Origin: UBA4656 sp002405525 | Lineage (GTDB): Bacteria; Pseudomonadota; Gammaproteobacteria; Xanthomonadales; Ahniellaceae | Assembly (NCBI GenBank): GCA_036723735.1 | Contig: DAIMGT010000095.1 | Span: 1 to 10,187, forward strand | DNA: 10,187 nt | Direction of reading: 5' to 3' | Shown: piece by piece, positions 1 through 6,419 of the stretch | How positions within the stretch are numbered: position 1 is the first letter of the stretch | Layout: every line of letters begins with the position of its first letter | The notes under the pieces: model-generated | The model's input: only the letters and a program-made list of their open reading frames with translations | Database searches by the model: none | What the model was told of the DNA's origin: nothing | Position numbers and translations under genes: made by a program

Positions 1-752
1 CCGTAGATGCCGGTCGGGTGGAACTGCACGAACTCCATGTCCTGCAGCGGCAGGCCGGCGCGCAGCGCCATGCCGCCGCCGTCGCCGGTGCAGGTGTGGG
101 CCGAGGTGGCGCTGAAGTAGGCGCGGCCGTAGCCGCCGGTGGCCAGCACCACGCCGTGCGAGCGGAACAGGTGCAGCGTGCCTTCCGCCATGTCCAGCGC
201 CAGCACGCCGCGGCAGGCGCCCTCGGCGTCGAAGATCAGGTCGAGGGCGAAGTACTCGATGAAGAAGCGCGCGTCGTGCGCCAGCGACTGCTGGTAGAGC
301 GTGTGCAGGATCGCGTGCCCGGTGCGGTCGGCGGCCGCGCAGGTGCGCTGCGCCGTGCCCTTGCCGTAGTGCGTGGTCATGCCGCCGAAGGGGCGCTGGT
401 AGATCCGCCCGTCCTCGGTACGGCTGAACGGCACGCCGTAGTGCTCAAGTTCGATGATGGCCGGGATGGCCTCCTTGCACATGTACTCGATGGCGTCCTG
501 GTCGCCCAGCCAGTCCGAGCCCTTGATGGTGTCGTAGAAGTGGAAGCGCCAGTCGTCCTCGCCCATGTTGCCGAGCGCGGCCGAGATGCCGCCCTGCGCG
601 GCTACGGTGTGCGAGCGGGTCGGGAAGACCTTGGTCAGGCAGGCCGTGGTCAGGCCCTTCTGGGCGAGTCCGAAGGTGGCGCGCAGGCCGGCGCCGCCGG
701 CGCCGACCACGACGATGTCGTACTTGTGTTCAGTGATCGGATAGGCGGGCAT
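1..752 (-). CDS. sdhA: Succinate dehydrogenase flavoprotein subunit SdhA, N-terminal part (runs off the left edge)
   Basis: This is the catalytic flavoprotein of complex II, which oxidises succinate to fumarate on the cytoplasmic face of the inner membrane. Only the first 250 codons are present. The ATG at 752 lies 6 bases after the sdhD stop. Residues 11-24 carry the dinucleotide-binding fold (YDIVVVGAGGAGLRA). Residues 46-54 read RSHTVAAQG; by homology H48 is the histidine that carries covalent FAD. Further family landmarks are GSDWLGDQDAIEYMCKEA near residue 78 and HYGKGTAQRTCAAADRTGHA near residue 127. The visible part ends at FHPTGIYG. Gene order sdhC-sdhD-sdhA is the usual one, with sdhB expected beyond the left edge. 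I see no frameshift or missing key residue, and the identification is secure. Confidence 0.97.
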   Translation of the reverse strand, partial: MPAYPITEHKYDIVVVGAGGAGLRATFGLAQKGLTTACLTKVFPTRSHTVAAQGGISAALGNMGEDDWRFHFYDTIKGSDWLGDQDAIEYMCKEAIPAIIELEHYGVPFSRTEDGRIYQRPFGGMTTHYGKGTAQRTCAAADRTGHAILHTLYQQSLAHDARFFIEYFALDLIFDAEGACRGVLALDMAEGTLHLFRSHGVVLATGGYGRAYFSATSAHTCTGDGGGMALRAGLPLQDMEFVQFHPTGIY

Positions 753-758
753 GGTGAT

Positions 759-1133
759 TCAGGCACCGAGCGCGATGCGCACGATGGCCAGCAGGCTGGC
801 CAGAGCGGCGAGGAAGGCGAGGAACTTGGCCGCGACCTGGAGTAAGACTTCGAGCCATCGAAGGTGCACGTAATCCTCGATCACCACCTGCAGGCCCAGC
901 TGAGCATGATGGAAACCGCAGATTACGAGCGCGGCGGTGAGGACCGCGTTGAGCGGCTGCGCGAGGAAGCCTCGCGCGTCGGCGTAATCACCGAGCCCGA
1001 AGGCCGCAATCAGGAACCACGCCACCAGCGGGAGCAGCGCGACCGCGGTCACGCGCTGTGTCACCCAATGGGCCGTCCCGTCCTTGGCTGAGCCGAGGCC
1101 GCGCACCCGGGCGAGCGGATGGCGCAGGCTCAT
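759..1133 (-). CDS. sdhD: Succinate dehydrogenase membrane anchor subunit SdhD
   Basis: This is the smaller membrane anchor of complex II; with SdhC it holds heme b and the ubiquinone site. The protein has 124 residues and three hydrophobic segments, roughly residues 27-45, 60-80 and 95-122. The middle segment ends in the conserved stretch GFHHAQLGLQVVIEDYVH. In this family a histidine of that stretch is the heme ligand and the Asp-Tyr pair lies near the quinone. The N-terminal part (RGLGSAKDGTAHWVTQRVTA) is also typical. The ATG at 1133 overlaps the sdhC stop by 4 bases (ATGA), which indicates translational coupling. The sdhA start follows 6 bases after its stop. Confidence 0.95.
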   Translation of the reverse strand: MSLRHPLARVRGLGSAKDGTAHWVTQRVTAVALLPLVAWFLIAAFGLGDYADARGFLAQPLNAVLTAALVICGFHHAQLGLQVVIEDYVHLRWLEVLLQVAAKFLAFLAALASLLAIVRIALGA

Positions 1134-1546
1134 GCCCCACCCCGCCCGGCGATCACCGCCCAGCCGATGCCGGCGGTGACCACCCCCGAGATGCCGACCA
1201 CGGACCAGCCTGACGCATAGGCGCGCGGGATTTCGAGCCCCCAGCCGGCATCCCAGAACAGGTGGCGCAGACCGTTCAGCCAGTGGTACACGAGGGAAAA
1301 AACGACCAGCAGCAGCAGCGCGGTTCCCGGCAGGGTGAGCAGGACGGCGTGAAAGACCGCGTGACGCGACGGACCCGCCGCCGTCGCCAGCAGCCACCAC
1401 GCGAACCCCAAGGCACCGGCGGACAGCGCCACGCCGGTGATGCGATGCAGGATCGAGAGCATGGAAGTCAGCTGCGGTCGGTAGTACGGCCCGATCATGA
1501 ACGGAGAAAGCGGCCGCTTGCTGCCGGTTGGCGAACTGCTGCTCAT
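1130..1546 (-). CDS. sdhC: Succinate dehydrogenase cytochrome b556 subunit SdhC
   Basis: This is the larger membrane anchor of complex II. The 138-residue protein has the family N-terminus (RPLSPFMIGPYYRPQLTSM, then SILHRITGVAL) and three membrane segments, around residues 33-55, 65-87 and 110-133. The motif HWLNGLRHLFWDAG (about residues 88-101) contains the histidine that ligates heme b in SdhC. The ATG at 1546 has a GAAGG-like ribosome site about 11 bases upstream. The gene lies 42 bases downstream of sdhAF4 and overlaps sdhD by 4 bases, so all four genes probably share one transcript. Nothing is degenerate. Confidence 0.96.
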   Translation of the reverse strand: MSSSSPTGSKRPLSPFMIGPYYRPQLTSMLSILHRITGVALSAGALGFAWWLLATAAGPSRHAVFHAVLLTLPGTALLLLVVFSLVYHWLNGLRHLFWDAGWGLEIPRAYASGWSVVGISGVVTAGIGWAVIAGRGGA

Positions 1547-1588
1547 GAACGCATGGACCTTCTGCTGCGGGCGCCGCGGCCAGCGCCG

Positions 1589-1765
1589 TCAGAAATCGAT
1601 GCAGCGACCGTTCCGCTCCCAGTCGCCGTAGCGCGTCGGCTCCGGCCCCGGGCGGCCGCCCACTTCCCCCGACGGATGCCCCGGGGCCGCCGTCTCGTCG
1701 CGCGCCGGATTCGCGGGGTTGCTGAATGGGCGCGGTTCGGACTCGCTTATCATCGGCGTGGGCAC
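1589..1765 (-). CDS. sdhAF4: Succinate dehydrogenase assembly factor 4 (SdhAF4, DUF1674 family)
   Basis: This small protein belongs to the DUF1674/SDHAF4 family, whose members bind flavinylated SdhA and help it join SdhB during complex II assembly. The C-terminal signature is clear: GGRPGPEPTRYGDWERNGRC followed by IDF. The N-terminal half is low in complexity and rich in Pro and Ala, as is usual in the family. With the GTG start at 1765 the protein has 58 residues; GAGG (1777-1774 on the minus strand) sits 8 bases before it. The ATG at 1753 would give 54 residues, but it has no ribosome site at a usable distance. It is the first gene of the sdh unit, which fits a chaperone made together with its client. 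Genes this short are often left unannotated. Confidence 0.88.
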   Translation of the reverse strand: MPTPMISESEPRPFSNPANPARDETAAPGHPSGEVGGRPGPEPTRYGDWERNGRCIDF

Positions 1766-1810
1766 ATGTTGAGCCTCGAGAGGGTAGCGCGCGTGGCATC
1801 GACGAAACAA
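1748..1810. promoter_or_regulatory. Divergent start region between sdhAF4 and ygfZ, with back-to-back ribosome sites
   Basis: The two start codons, GTG at 1765 (minus) and GTG at 1793 (plus), are separated by 27 bases. The block CCTCGAGAGGG (1774-1784) supplies GAGG to the minus-strand gene and GAGAGGG to the plus-strand gene, each exactly 8 bases from its start. Promoters must therefore lie inside the opposing gene. For ygfZ, TATCAT at 1748-1753 is a good -10 candidate, but I see no good -35. For sdhAF4, TTGTTT (minus, 1810-1805), an 18-base gap and TACCCT (minus, 1786-1781) is a weaker candidate. The ribosome sites are visible; the promoters are guesses. Confidence 0.4.
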
Positions 1811-2746
1811 GCGAGTGGGTCGAACGGAGCGGCATCCCCGGGCGGCTGCGCGGTCCCGCCGTGCGCACTGGACAACTTCGAGGCTGTGGTGCTCGAAGGT
1901 GAAGATGCGGTCGACTTCGCGCAGGCGCAGTTTGCCTCCGACCTTGGCACGCTCGAGCCCGGACACTGGCAGTGGACCTGCCTGCTCACCGCCCAGGGTC
2001 GCGTGGTCGCGGTGGCCCTGCTGCTGCGGCCGATCGCGACCCGACTGCTGCTCGTCACGCCGGGCGCGCGGTCTGCCGAGCTTGCCGAACGACTGCGGCG
2101 CTTCGTGCTTCGCAGGCGGGTCATGCTTTCGGTGGCGCGACCCGCCGTGTATGGCCTGGGTGGCGCAACCTCCGGTCCCGCGCCCAACGTCGGCGGAGCG
2201 ATCCATGAGATCGAAGGTTCGCTGCGCATCGAAATCGGCGGGGTGGCGGGGCGCATCCTGCAGGTCGGGGGAACGGGGCCACGGCTGGATGCTGTCGCGC
2301 GGGCGGCGTGGCGCGCGAGCGATGCGATGGACGGCATTCCGTGGCTGGAGGGCGCGGCGGTTGAAGCCTGGATCCCGCAGGCGCTCGCGCTGGGCCGCCT
2401 GGCTGCCTTCAGCACCCGTAAAGGCTGCTATCCCGGGCAGGAGATCGTTGCGCGCACGCACTTTCTGGGCCGCAACAAGCGCGGCTTGCGGCGCGCCATG
2501 CTGCCGATGGGCTACGATCCGCCCGCGCCCGGCACGCGGCTGGTCGGGCTGCAGGCGGCACCCGACGCGGAAGCCCACGCCGAGGTGGTGCTTGCCGCCC
2601 GCGGCGACGGCACCGGCGTGGTGCTGGCGGTCGCCCGCGACGACGCCCCCCGGGTCCTCCAGCCCGCCGGCGGTGGTCCGGCCCTTGCCTTCGACCCGTT
2701 GCCCGGTGTCGCAACGTCTGGCGTCACAGAACCGAAAATGCTATAG
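1793..2746 (+). CDS. ygfZ: YgfZ-type folate-binding protein of Fe-S cluster maturation
   Basis: YgfZ/IBA57-family proteins resemble the glycine cleavage T protein, bind tetrahydrofolate and support maturation or repair of certain Fe-S enzymes in the cytoplasm. The diagnostic motif KGCYPGQE with its essential cysteine is at about residues 210-217, followed by IVARTHFLGRNKRGLRR. The N-terminal domain (EGEDAVDFAQAQFASDLG, then QWTCLLTAQGRVVA) also fits. I prefer the GTG at 1793 (317 residues) because GAGAGGG lies 8 bases upstream. An in-frame ATG at 1766 would give 326 residues but has no ribosome site and would overlap the start signals of the divergent sdhAF4. Standing head to head with the sdh operon suggests joint supply of Fe-S and flavin enzyme maturation, as with ygfZ next to sdhE in E. 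coli. Function is inferred from family. Confidence 0.92.
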   Translation: MASTKQASGSNGAASPGGCAVPPCALDNFEAVVLEGEDAVDFAQAQFASDLGTLEPGHWQWTCLLTAQGRVVAVALLLRPIATRLLLVTPGARSAELAERLRRFVLRRRVMLSVARPAVYGLGGATSGPAPNVGGAIHEIEGSLRIEIGGVAGRILQVGGTGPRLDAVARAAWRASDAMDGIPWLEGAAVEAWIPQALALGRLAAFSTRKGCYPGQEIVARTHFLGRNKRGLRRAMLPMGYDPPAPGTRLVGLQAAPDAEAHAEVVLAARGDGTGVVLAVARDDAPRVLQPAGGGPALAFDPLPGVATSGVTEPKML

Positions 2747-2768
2747 CCGTGGCTCGTTCGGAGGTCTT
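2739..2768 (+). promoter_or_regulatory. Candidate extended -10 promoter and ribosome site of the PhnD-like gene
   Basis: TGCTATAGC at 2739-2747 reads as an extended -10 element (TG, one base, TATAGC) and overlaps the last codons and stop of ygfZ. Transcription would begin near 2754. A strong ribosome site GGAGG at 2760-2764 stands 4 bases before the ATG at 2769. No convincing -35 is visible, which is tolerated with an extended -10. The gene may also be read from ygfZ, because the gap is only 22 bases. Confidence 0.4.
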
Positions 2769-3596
2769 ATGAGCCAGACCACGCGAGGCATCCATACGCG
2801 GCGCGTTCTTGCCAGCCTGGCGATGGGCCTCGTCGCCCTCTCCGTGGTCCCGGCACGTGCCGCCGACCTCAAGCTGATGGTGGAACCGTTCTACACGCCG
2901 GAACGCGCGGCGGAGGTCTACGCTCCCCTGGTCGCCTATCTCGGATCGGCCACCGGGCATCGGATTGAACTGGTCACGCCCCGGAACTACCACTTCTTCT
3001 GGCGCGACGTGCGCCAGAACTCGCCGGTCGACCTCATGCTGGCCGAGCCGCCGATCACCGATTACCGGATCCAGCGCTATGGCGCGGTGCCTCTGGTGCG
3101 GACGGCGGAAAGCACCAGTTACACGCTGCTGGGCAGCGACACGCTGGAGAACCCGACGCTGGATTCGTTGTATAGCCGCAACATCGTGACCATGCCGAGT
3201 CCGAGTCTCGGCTTTGCATTGCTGCTCGAGTTCTTCCCCGATCCGGTGCGCCAGCCCAACATCCTTTCGGCCGCCTCTTCCTGGCGCGACGGCGTCGAGA
3301 TCGTGTTCGCGGGCGAGTCCGACGCGACCATCGTCCCGACCTGGCTGCAGGCGGAATATCCGAACCTGGTTCCGATCCGAACCTCGCGCGAGTTCCCCGG
3401 CATCGCGTTGTGCGCATCGGCCGGGCTCGACCCGAAAGTCGCGGCCGACATCAAGGCCGCCCTGCTCAAGCTGCACGAGGATCCGAACGTCTACGAGGTG
3501 CTGAATGAGCTCGGCATCACCGGCTTCGAGGAAGCCTCGGCCGAGGAGTACCGCGGCATGCAGCAGATGCTGCGCGACTTCTACGGGTTCCGCTGA
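2769..3596 (+). CDS. Exported PhnD-like periplasmic solute-binding protein
   Basis: The 275-residue protein has an N-terminal signal peptide: Arg at residues 11-12, a hydrophobic core at about 13-28, and a likely cleavage after ARA at residue 31. There is no lipobox cysteine. The mature part starts DLKLMVEPFYTPERAAEVYAP and continues with LVAYLGSATGHRIELVTPRN, VDLMLAEPPITDYR and FAGESDATIVPTWLQ. This is the layout of the phosphate/phosphonate-binding (PhnD-like, PF12974) type II solute-binding fold. No permease or ATPase gene is next to it, so a transport role is not supported. Orphan members often act as the sensing partner of signalling proteins, and here the next gene encodes a c-di-GMP signalling protein. 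Ligand and function are unknown. It could also be an orphan ABC subunit whose transporter lies elsewhere. Confidence 0.85.
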   Translation: MSQTTRGIHTRRVLASLAMGLVALSVVPARAADLKLMVEPFYTPERAAEVYAPLVAYLGSATGHRIELVTPRNYHFFWRDVRQNSPVDLMLAEPPITDYRIQRYGAVPLVRTAESTSYTLLGSDTLENPTLDSLYSRNIVTMPSPSLGFALLLEFFPDPVRQPNILSAASSWRDGVEIVFAGESDATIVPTWLQAEYPNLVPIRTSREFPGIALCASAGLDPKVAADIKAALLKLHEDPNVYEVLNELGITGFEEASAEEYRGMQQMLRDFYGFR

Positions 3597-3810
3597 CCCC
3601 CTGCTTTCCCAGCCGGTCCGCCTGGCCAGTGCGGACGCGGGACGCCCGCGCCGTCCCGGCTGCCGTGCGCCCCATGAACGCCAGCAGTTCATCCGCGGCG
3701 CGGTCCGCATGGGGCGGGGACGTCGGCCCATGGCCCGACTTGGCGCGGCGGGCGCGCAGCGTTAGCCTTGAAGGCCGGGGCGTGGAGCGCGACAGGCCGG
3801 AGGGATCGCC
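3597..3810. other. Intergenic stretch rich in inverted repeats between the PhnD-like and GGDEF-EAL genes
   Basis: This 214-base gap holds several perfect inverted repeats. GTCCGC (3616-3621) pairs with GCGGAC (3631-3636). CGGGAC (3638-3643) pairs with GTCCCG (3653-3658). CAGC (3610-3613) and GCTG (3659-3662) could close both hairpins into a three-way junction. GCCCCATG (3669-3676) pairs with CATGGGGC (3708-3715), enclosing TGAAC/GTTCA (3675-3679, 3687-3691). GTCGG (3722-3726) pairs with CCGAC (3735-3739). No T-tract follows, so a classical intrinsic terminator is not shown. The composition is so GC-rich that some pairing is expected by chance. No convincing gene is present. Confidence 0.4.
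3740..3810 (+). promoter_or_regulatory. Candidate promoter and ribosome site of the GGDEF-EAL gene
   Basis: TTGGCG (3740-3745), a 17-base gap and TAGCCT (3763-3768) form a weak sigma-70-like pair. The -10 overlaps the short palindrome GCCTTGAAGGC (3765-3775), which could be a hairpin or a protein site. The ribosome site GGAGGG (3799-3804) lies 6 bases before the ATG at 3811 and is the strongest element here. The ribosome site is well supported; the promoter is only a candidate. Confidence 0.35.
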
Positions 3811-6375
3811 ATGAAGTCCGTGTTGCTGGCAGAGGCATCCCCCACCCGGCGTCGTGCGCTGTCGGCAGTGCTTTCGCAGAGGGGCCACATGGTCACCGCG
3901 CCGTCGACGCTCGAGGAGGCGCGCACAGTCCTTGCCCGGCGCGCCGACGACCCGGAGGGTTTCTCCGTGGTCGTTCTGGGATGGCCCGAACATGCAGACG
4001 GCAAGGCCGACGCGATATGCGTGCTGCTGCGCTCCGGGCGCTGCGAGCACCTTCCGGTCCTGGTATTGGCTGACCCCGGCAGCCCGCGCGCGATGAACTG
4101 GCGGATGCGGCGCCCCGTGACGGCGCTGTTGCCGTGGAGCGACTATCAGGAAGCCCCGGAAGCTATCGCGCAGCTGCTGCAGCCATCGGCCTCCGCGCCG
4201 ACGTCCGGCTGCGACGGCATCGCCCTTCGTGTCCTGCTGGTCGATGATTCGGCCACCGTGCGACTCGCCCTGTCGCGACTGCTCCGCCAGCACGGTTTCC
4301 TGGTCAAGACGGCGGCCGACGCCGGCGAGGGCCTGCTGATCGCGCGCAGCGAATCCTTCGACGTCGCCGTCGTGGACTACTTCTTGCCCGGCGCTCCCGG
4401 CACCGACCTGATCGCCGCGCTGCGCCGCGATCCGCGGACTTCGCACGTCCAGTGCGCCACCATCACCGGCACCTATTCCGACGCGGTGATCACCGACTCG
4501 CTCGCCGCTGGCGCGGTCGAGTGCCTTTTCAAGAACGAGGCGCGCGACCTCTTGCTGGCGCGACTCGGGTCGCTGGCCCGCACCATTGCCGACCGCAAGT
4601 CGATCGACGCCGAGCGGCGTCGCCTGGAAGGCATCCTGGCTGCGGTCGGCGACGGCGTCTACGGCGTCGATCGCGAGGGCCGGATCACCTTCGTGAATCC
4701 GGCCGCGCTGGACCTCCTCGGCCATCCGGCACCCGCAGACCTGATCGGCCGCGATGCGTTCGAGGCGATTCACCACGCGTTCGACGACGGGTCGCCGATG
4801 CCGCGCGCAGCATCCTTCCTGGTCCAGGCCTACGCCAGTGGCAATCCCGTGCCCGCGTGGCAGGCCACCTTCTGGACCGCCGCGCGGCGCGCCTTGCCGG
4901 TGGAGTGCACCGTGTACCCGCTCGCGGTCGACGGCGAGCGGCATGGATCCGTGGTGGCCTTCCGCGACATCTCGGCACGCCGTCTCCTCGAGGAAGAGTT
5001 GCGCTGGCAGTCCGAGCACGATGGGCTCACCCGGCTGCACAACCGGGCGTGGTTCGAGGCCCAGCTCGAGCAGGAAGTGACGCGACTAAAGCGCACCGAG
5101 CAGGCCTCTCTGGTGTTGTTCATCGACGTCGACCGCTTCAGCTTCATCAACGACACGGCTGGCCACGCGGCCGGCGACCAGTTGCTGATCGAGGTCGCGA
5201 TGCGCCTGAAGTCGCGCCTGCGCGCGTCGGACCATCTCGCGCGGATGGGCGGCGACCAGTACGCGGTCGTGCTGCGCAACGTGTCGCGCGGCGACGCGGC
5301 TTCGTTGGCCGACGGATTCCGGCAGACCCTCACGCGCTCGCCGTTCGCGTACGCGGGCAAGTCCTATCGCGTCACGGTCTCGGTGGGCGCGGCGCCGATC
5401 GACGGCGGGACGACTTCGGCCAGCGACGCGATGGCCGCGGCCGACATCGCGCTGCACCAGGCCAAGAAAGCCGGGCGCAACCGCGTGCACGTCCACCGCG
5501 AAGATGACGGCAGCCGCGCCGCTCTGGACCAGGATCTCGGCTGGTCGTCACGGCTGGAGGACGCGCTGCGCACCGACCGTTTCGTGCTCTGCTTCCAGCC
5601 CATCGCGTCCGTGCACGAACTGCTGGCACCATCGGTCGTCGATGCGGCGGGCGCCGAGCCCGCGGCATTCCGCGTCGCCGCCTCGGCAACAGAATTCGAG
5701 GTCCTGCTGCGCCTGCGCGAGCCGGGCGGCGGACTGATCCTGCCGGGCGCCTTTCTGCCGTCGGCGGAGCGTTTCGGCCTTCTGCCCGAGATCGACCGCT
5801 GGGTGGTGGATCGCGCCGTGCGCGCCCTGCGCGACACGCGCGCGCCACGGCCGTTGCGCCTGTCGATCAACCTTTCTGCGGCGGGGCTGGCCAGCCCCGG
5901 CTTAGTTTACATAGTAGCCGACCGACAGGTGGAGTACGACCAGGCACCCGAGCGGGGAAATTTAGAGGTTGCCCGGGCCAGCGCACCAGCGGCCGCGGCC
6001 GGCCGCGCGCCGTTGCAGGCCCTGCGGACATTGGGTTGTGGGCTGGCCGTCGACGACTACGGCACTGGCCACGCGTCGCTCGGCAGCCTGCGCACGATCG
6101 ACGCCGACGTACTCAAGATCGACGGCGGACTCGTCCGCGGCCTGCCCGACGACCCGCTGGACCGCGCGATCCTCGCCGGACTGGCCGACATGGCGCGGAC
6201 CGCCGGCAAGCGCACGGTTCTGAAGTCGCTGGAGAACCCAGCCGCTTTTTCCACCTTGCTGGAGTCCGGCATCGGGCAGGTGCAGGGCCAGGCGGTGGGC
6301 ATGCCGCTGCTGCATCTGCCGGGTGCGGGCCAGGGCCCCTCGCTGGTCGCCGTCACCGGCCGCCTTGTGGGCTGA
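3811..6375 (+). CDS. REC-REC-PAS-GGDEF-EAL protein with degenerate catalytic motifs, FimX-like
   Basis: This 854-residue cytoplasmic protein of c-di-GMP signalling has five domains. REC1 (1-125) has E8-A9 where the acid pair belongs and G57 in place of the phospho-acceptor Asp, so it is a pseudo-receiver. REC2 (139-255) is intact: D145, D146, D189, T219 and K241. A PAS domain (about 268-390) is followed by a GGDEF domain (391-565) in which the signature is GGDQY (480-484). The inhibitory site RASD (471-474) is kept 5 residues upstream. The EAL domain (580-840) reads EVLLR (630-634). It keeps N687, E719, D748, D749, K769, E808 and Q825, but R722 stands where the second Glu of the E-x-x-E motif is expected. 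FimX of Pseudomonas, a type IV pilus regulator, is likewise REC-PAS-GGDEF-EAL with an EVL motif and no cyclase activity, so a c-di-GMP receptor role is more likely than an enzymatic one. Exact orthology is unproven. Confidence 0.88.
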   Translation: MKSVLLAEASPTRRRALSAVLSQRGHMVTAPSTLEEARTVLARRADDPEGFSVVVLGWPEHADGKADAICVLLRSGRCEHLPVLVLADPGSPRAMNWRMRRPVTALLPWSDYQEAPEAIAQLLQPSASAPTSGCDGIALRVLLVDDSATVRLALSRLLRQHGFLVKTAADAGEGLLIARSESFDVAVVDYFLPGAPGTDLIAALRRDPRTSHVQCATITGTYSDAVITDSLAAGAVECLFKNEARDLLLARLGSLARTIADRKSIDAERRRLEGILAAVGDGVYGVDREGRITFVNPAALDLLGHPAPADLIGRDAFEAIHHAFDDGSPMPRAASFLVQAYASGNPVPAWQATFWTAARRALPVECTVYPLAVDGERHGSVVAFRDISARRLLEEELRWQSEHDGLTRLHNRAWFEAQLEQEVTRLKRTEQASLVLFIDVDRFSFINDTAGHAAGDQLLIEVAMRLKSRLRASDHLARMGGDQYAVVLRNVSRGDAASLADGFRQTLTRSPFAYAGKSYRVTVSVGAAPIDGGTTSASDAMAAADIALHQAKKAGRNRVHVHREDDGSRAALDQDLGWSSRLEDALRTDRFVLCFQPIASVHELLAPSVVDAAGAEPAAFRVAASATEFEVLLRLREPGGGLILPGAFLPSAERFGLLPEIDRWVVDRAVRALRDTRAPRPLRLSINLSAAGLASPGLVYIVADRQVEYDQAPERGNLEVARASAPAAAAGRAPLQALRTLGCGLAVDDYGTGHASLGSLRTIDADVLKIDGGLVRGLPDDPLDRAILAGLADMARTAGKRTVLKSLENPAAFSTLLESGIGQVQGQAVGMPLLHLPGAGQGPSLVAVTGRLVG
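5882..5899. repeat. Perfect 18-base palindrome inside the EAL coding region
   Basis: CGGGGCTGGCCAGCCCCG is a perfect palindrome. It encodes part of AAGLASPG, just after the NLS motif of the EAL domain, and ends 2 bases before a patch of unusual codons. In GC-rich coding DNA a palindrome of this length can arise by chance. I list it because it marks the edge of that patch. Confidence 0.6.
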
Positions 6376-6384
6376 CCGCCGCCA

Positions 6385-6419
6385 TTGGCCGCGCCCTCGC
6401 GGCCGTCCATACTGCAGTC
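6385..6419 (+). promoter_or_regulatory. Candidate promoter giving a leaderless sbcB transcript
   Basis: TTGGCC (6385-6390), a 17-base gap and CATACT (6408-6413) each match the sigma-70 consensus at 4 of 6 positions. The ATG at 6420 starts 6 bases after the -10, which is where transcription itself should begin. No Shine-Dalgarno sequence is visible before this ATG. Together these suggest a leaderless mRNA. Confidence 0.45.

Noticed and set aside
1766..1768. ATG as the start of ygfZ
   Set aside because: It is in frame but has no ribosome site and lies against the sdhAF4 start. The GTG at 1793 has GAGAGGG at 8 bases. It remains a possible alternative.
3517..5040. Long open frame on the minus strand opposite the GGDEF-EAL gene, and similar ones at 6057-7817 and 8502-10019
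   Set aside because: High third-position GC keeps the opposite frame open. The translations are Arg/Gln/Ala/Gly-rich with no recognisable domain, while the plus strand encodes clear families.
4452..5507. Long plus-strand frames inside known genes (4452-5507, 8672-9727, 1262-1765)
   Set aside because: They are out-of-frame or upstream extensions with low-complexity Arg-rich translations that overlap well-supported genes.
5906..5911. TTTACA in the AT-rich patch as the -35 of an internal promoter
   Set aside because: No acceptable -10 hexamer lies 15-19 bases downstream.
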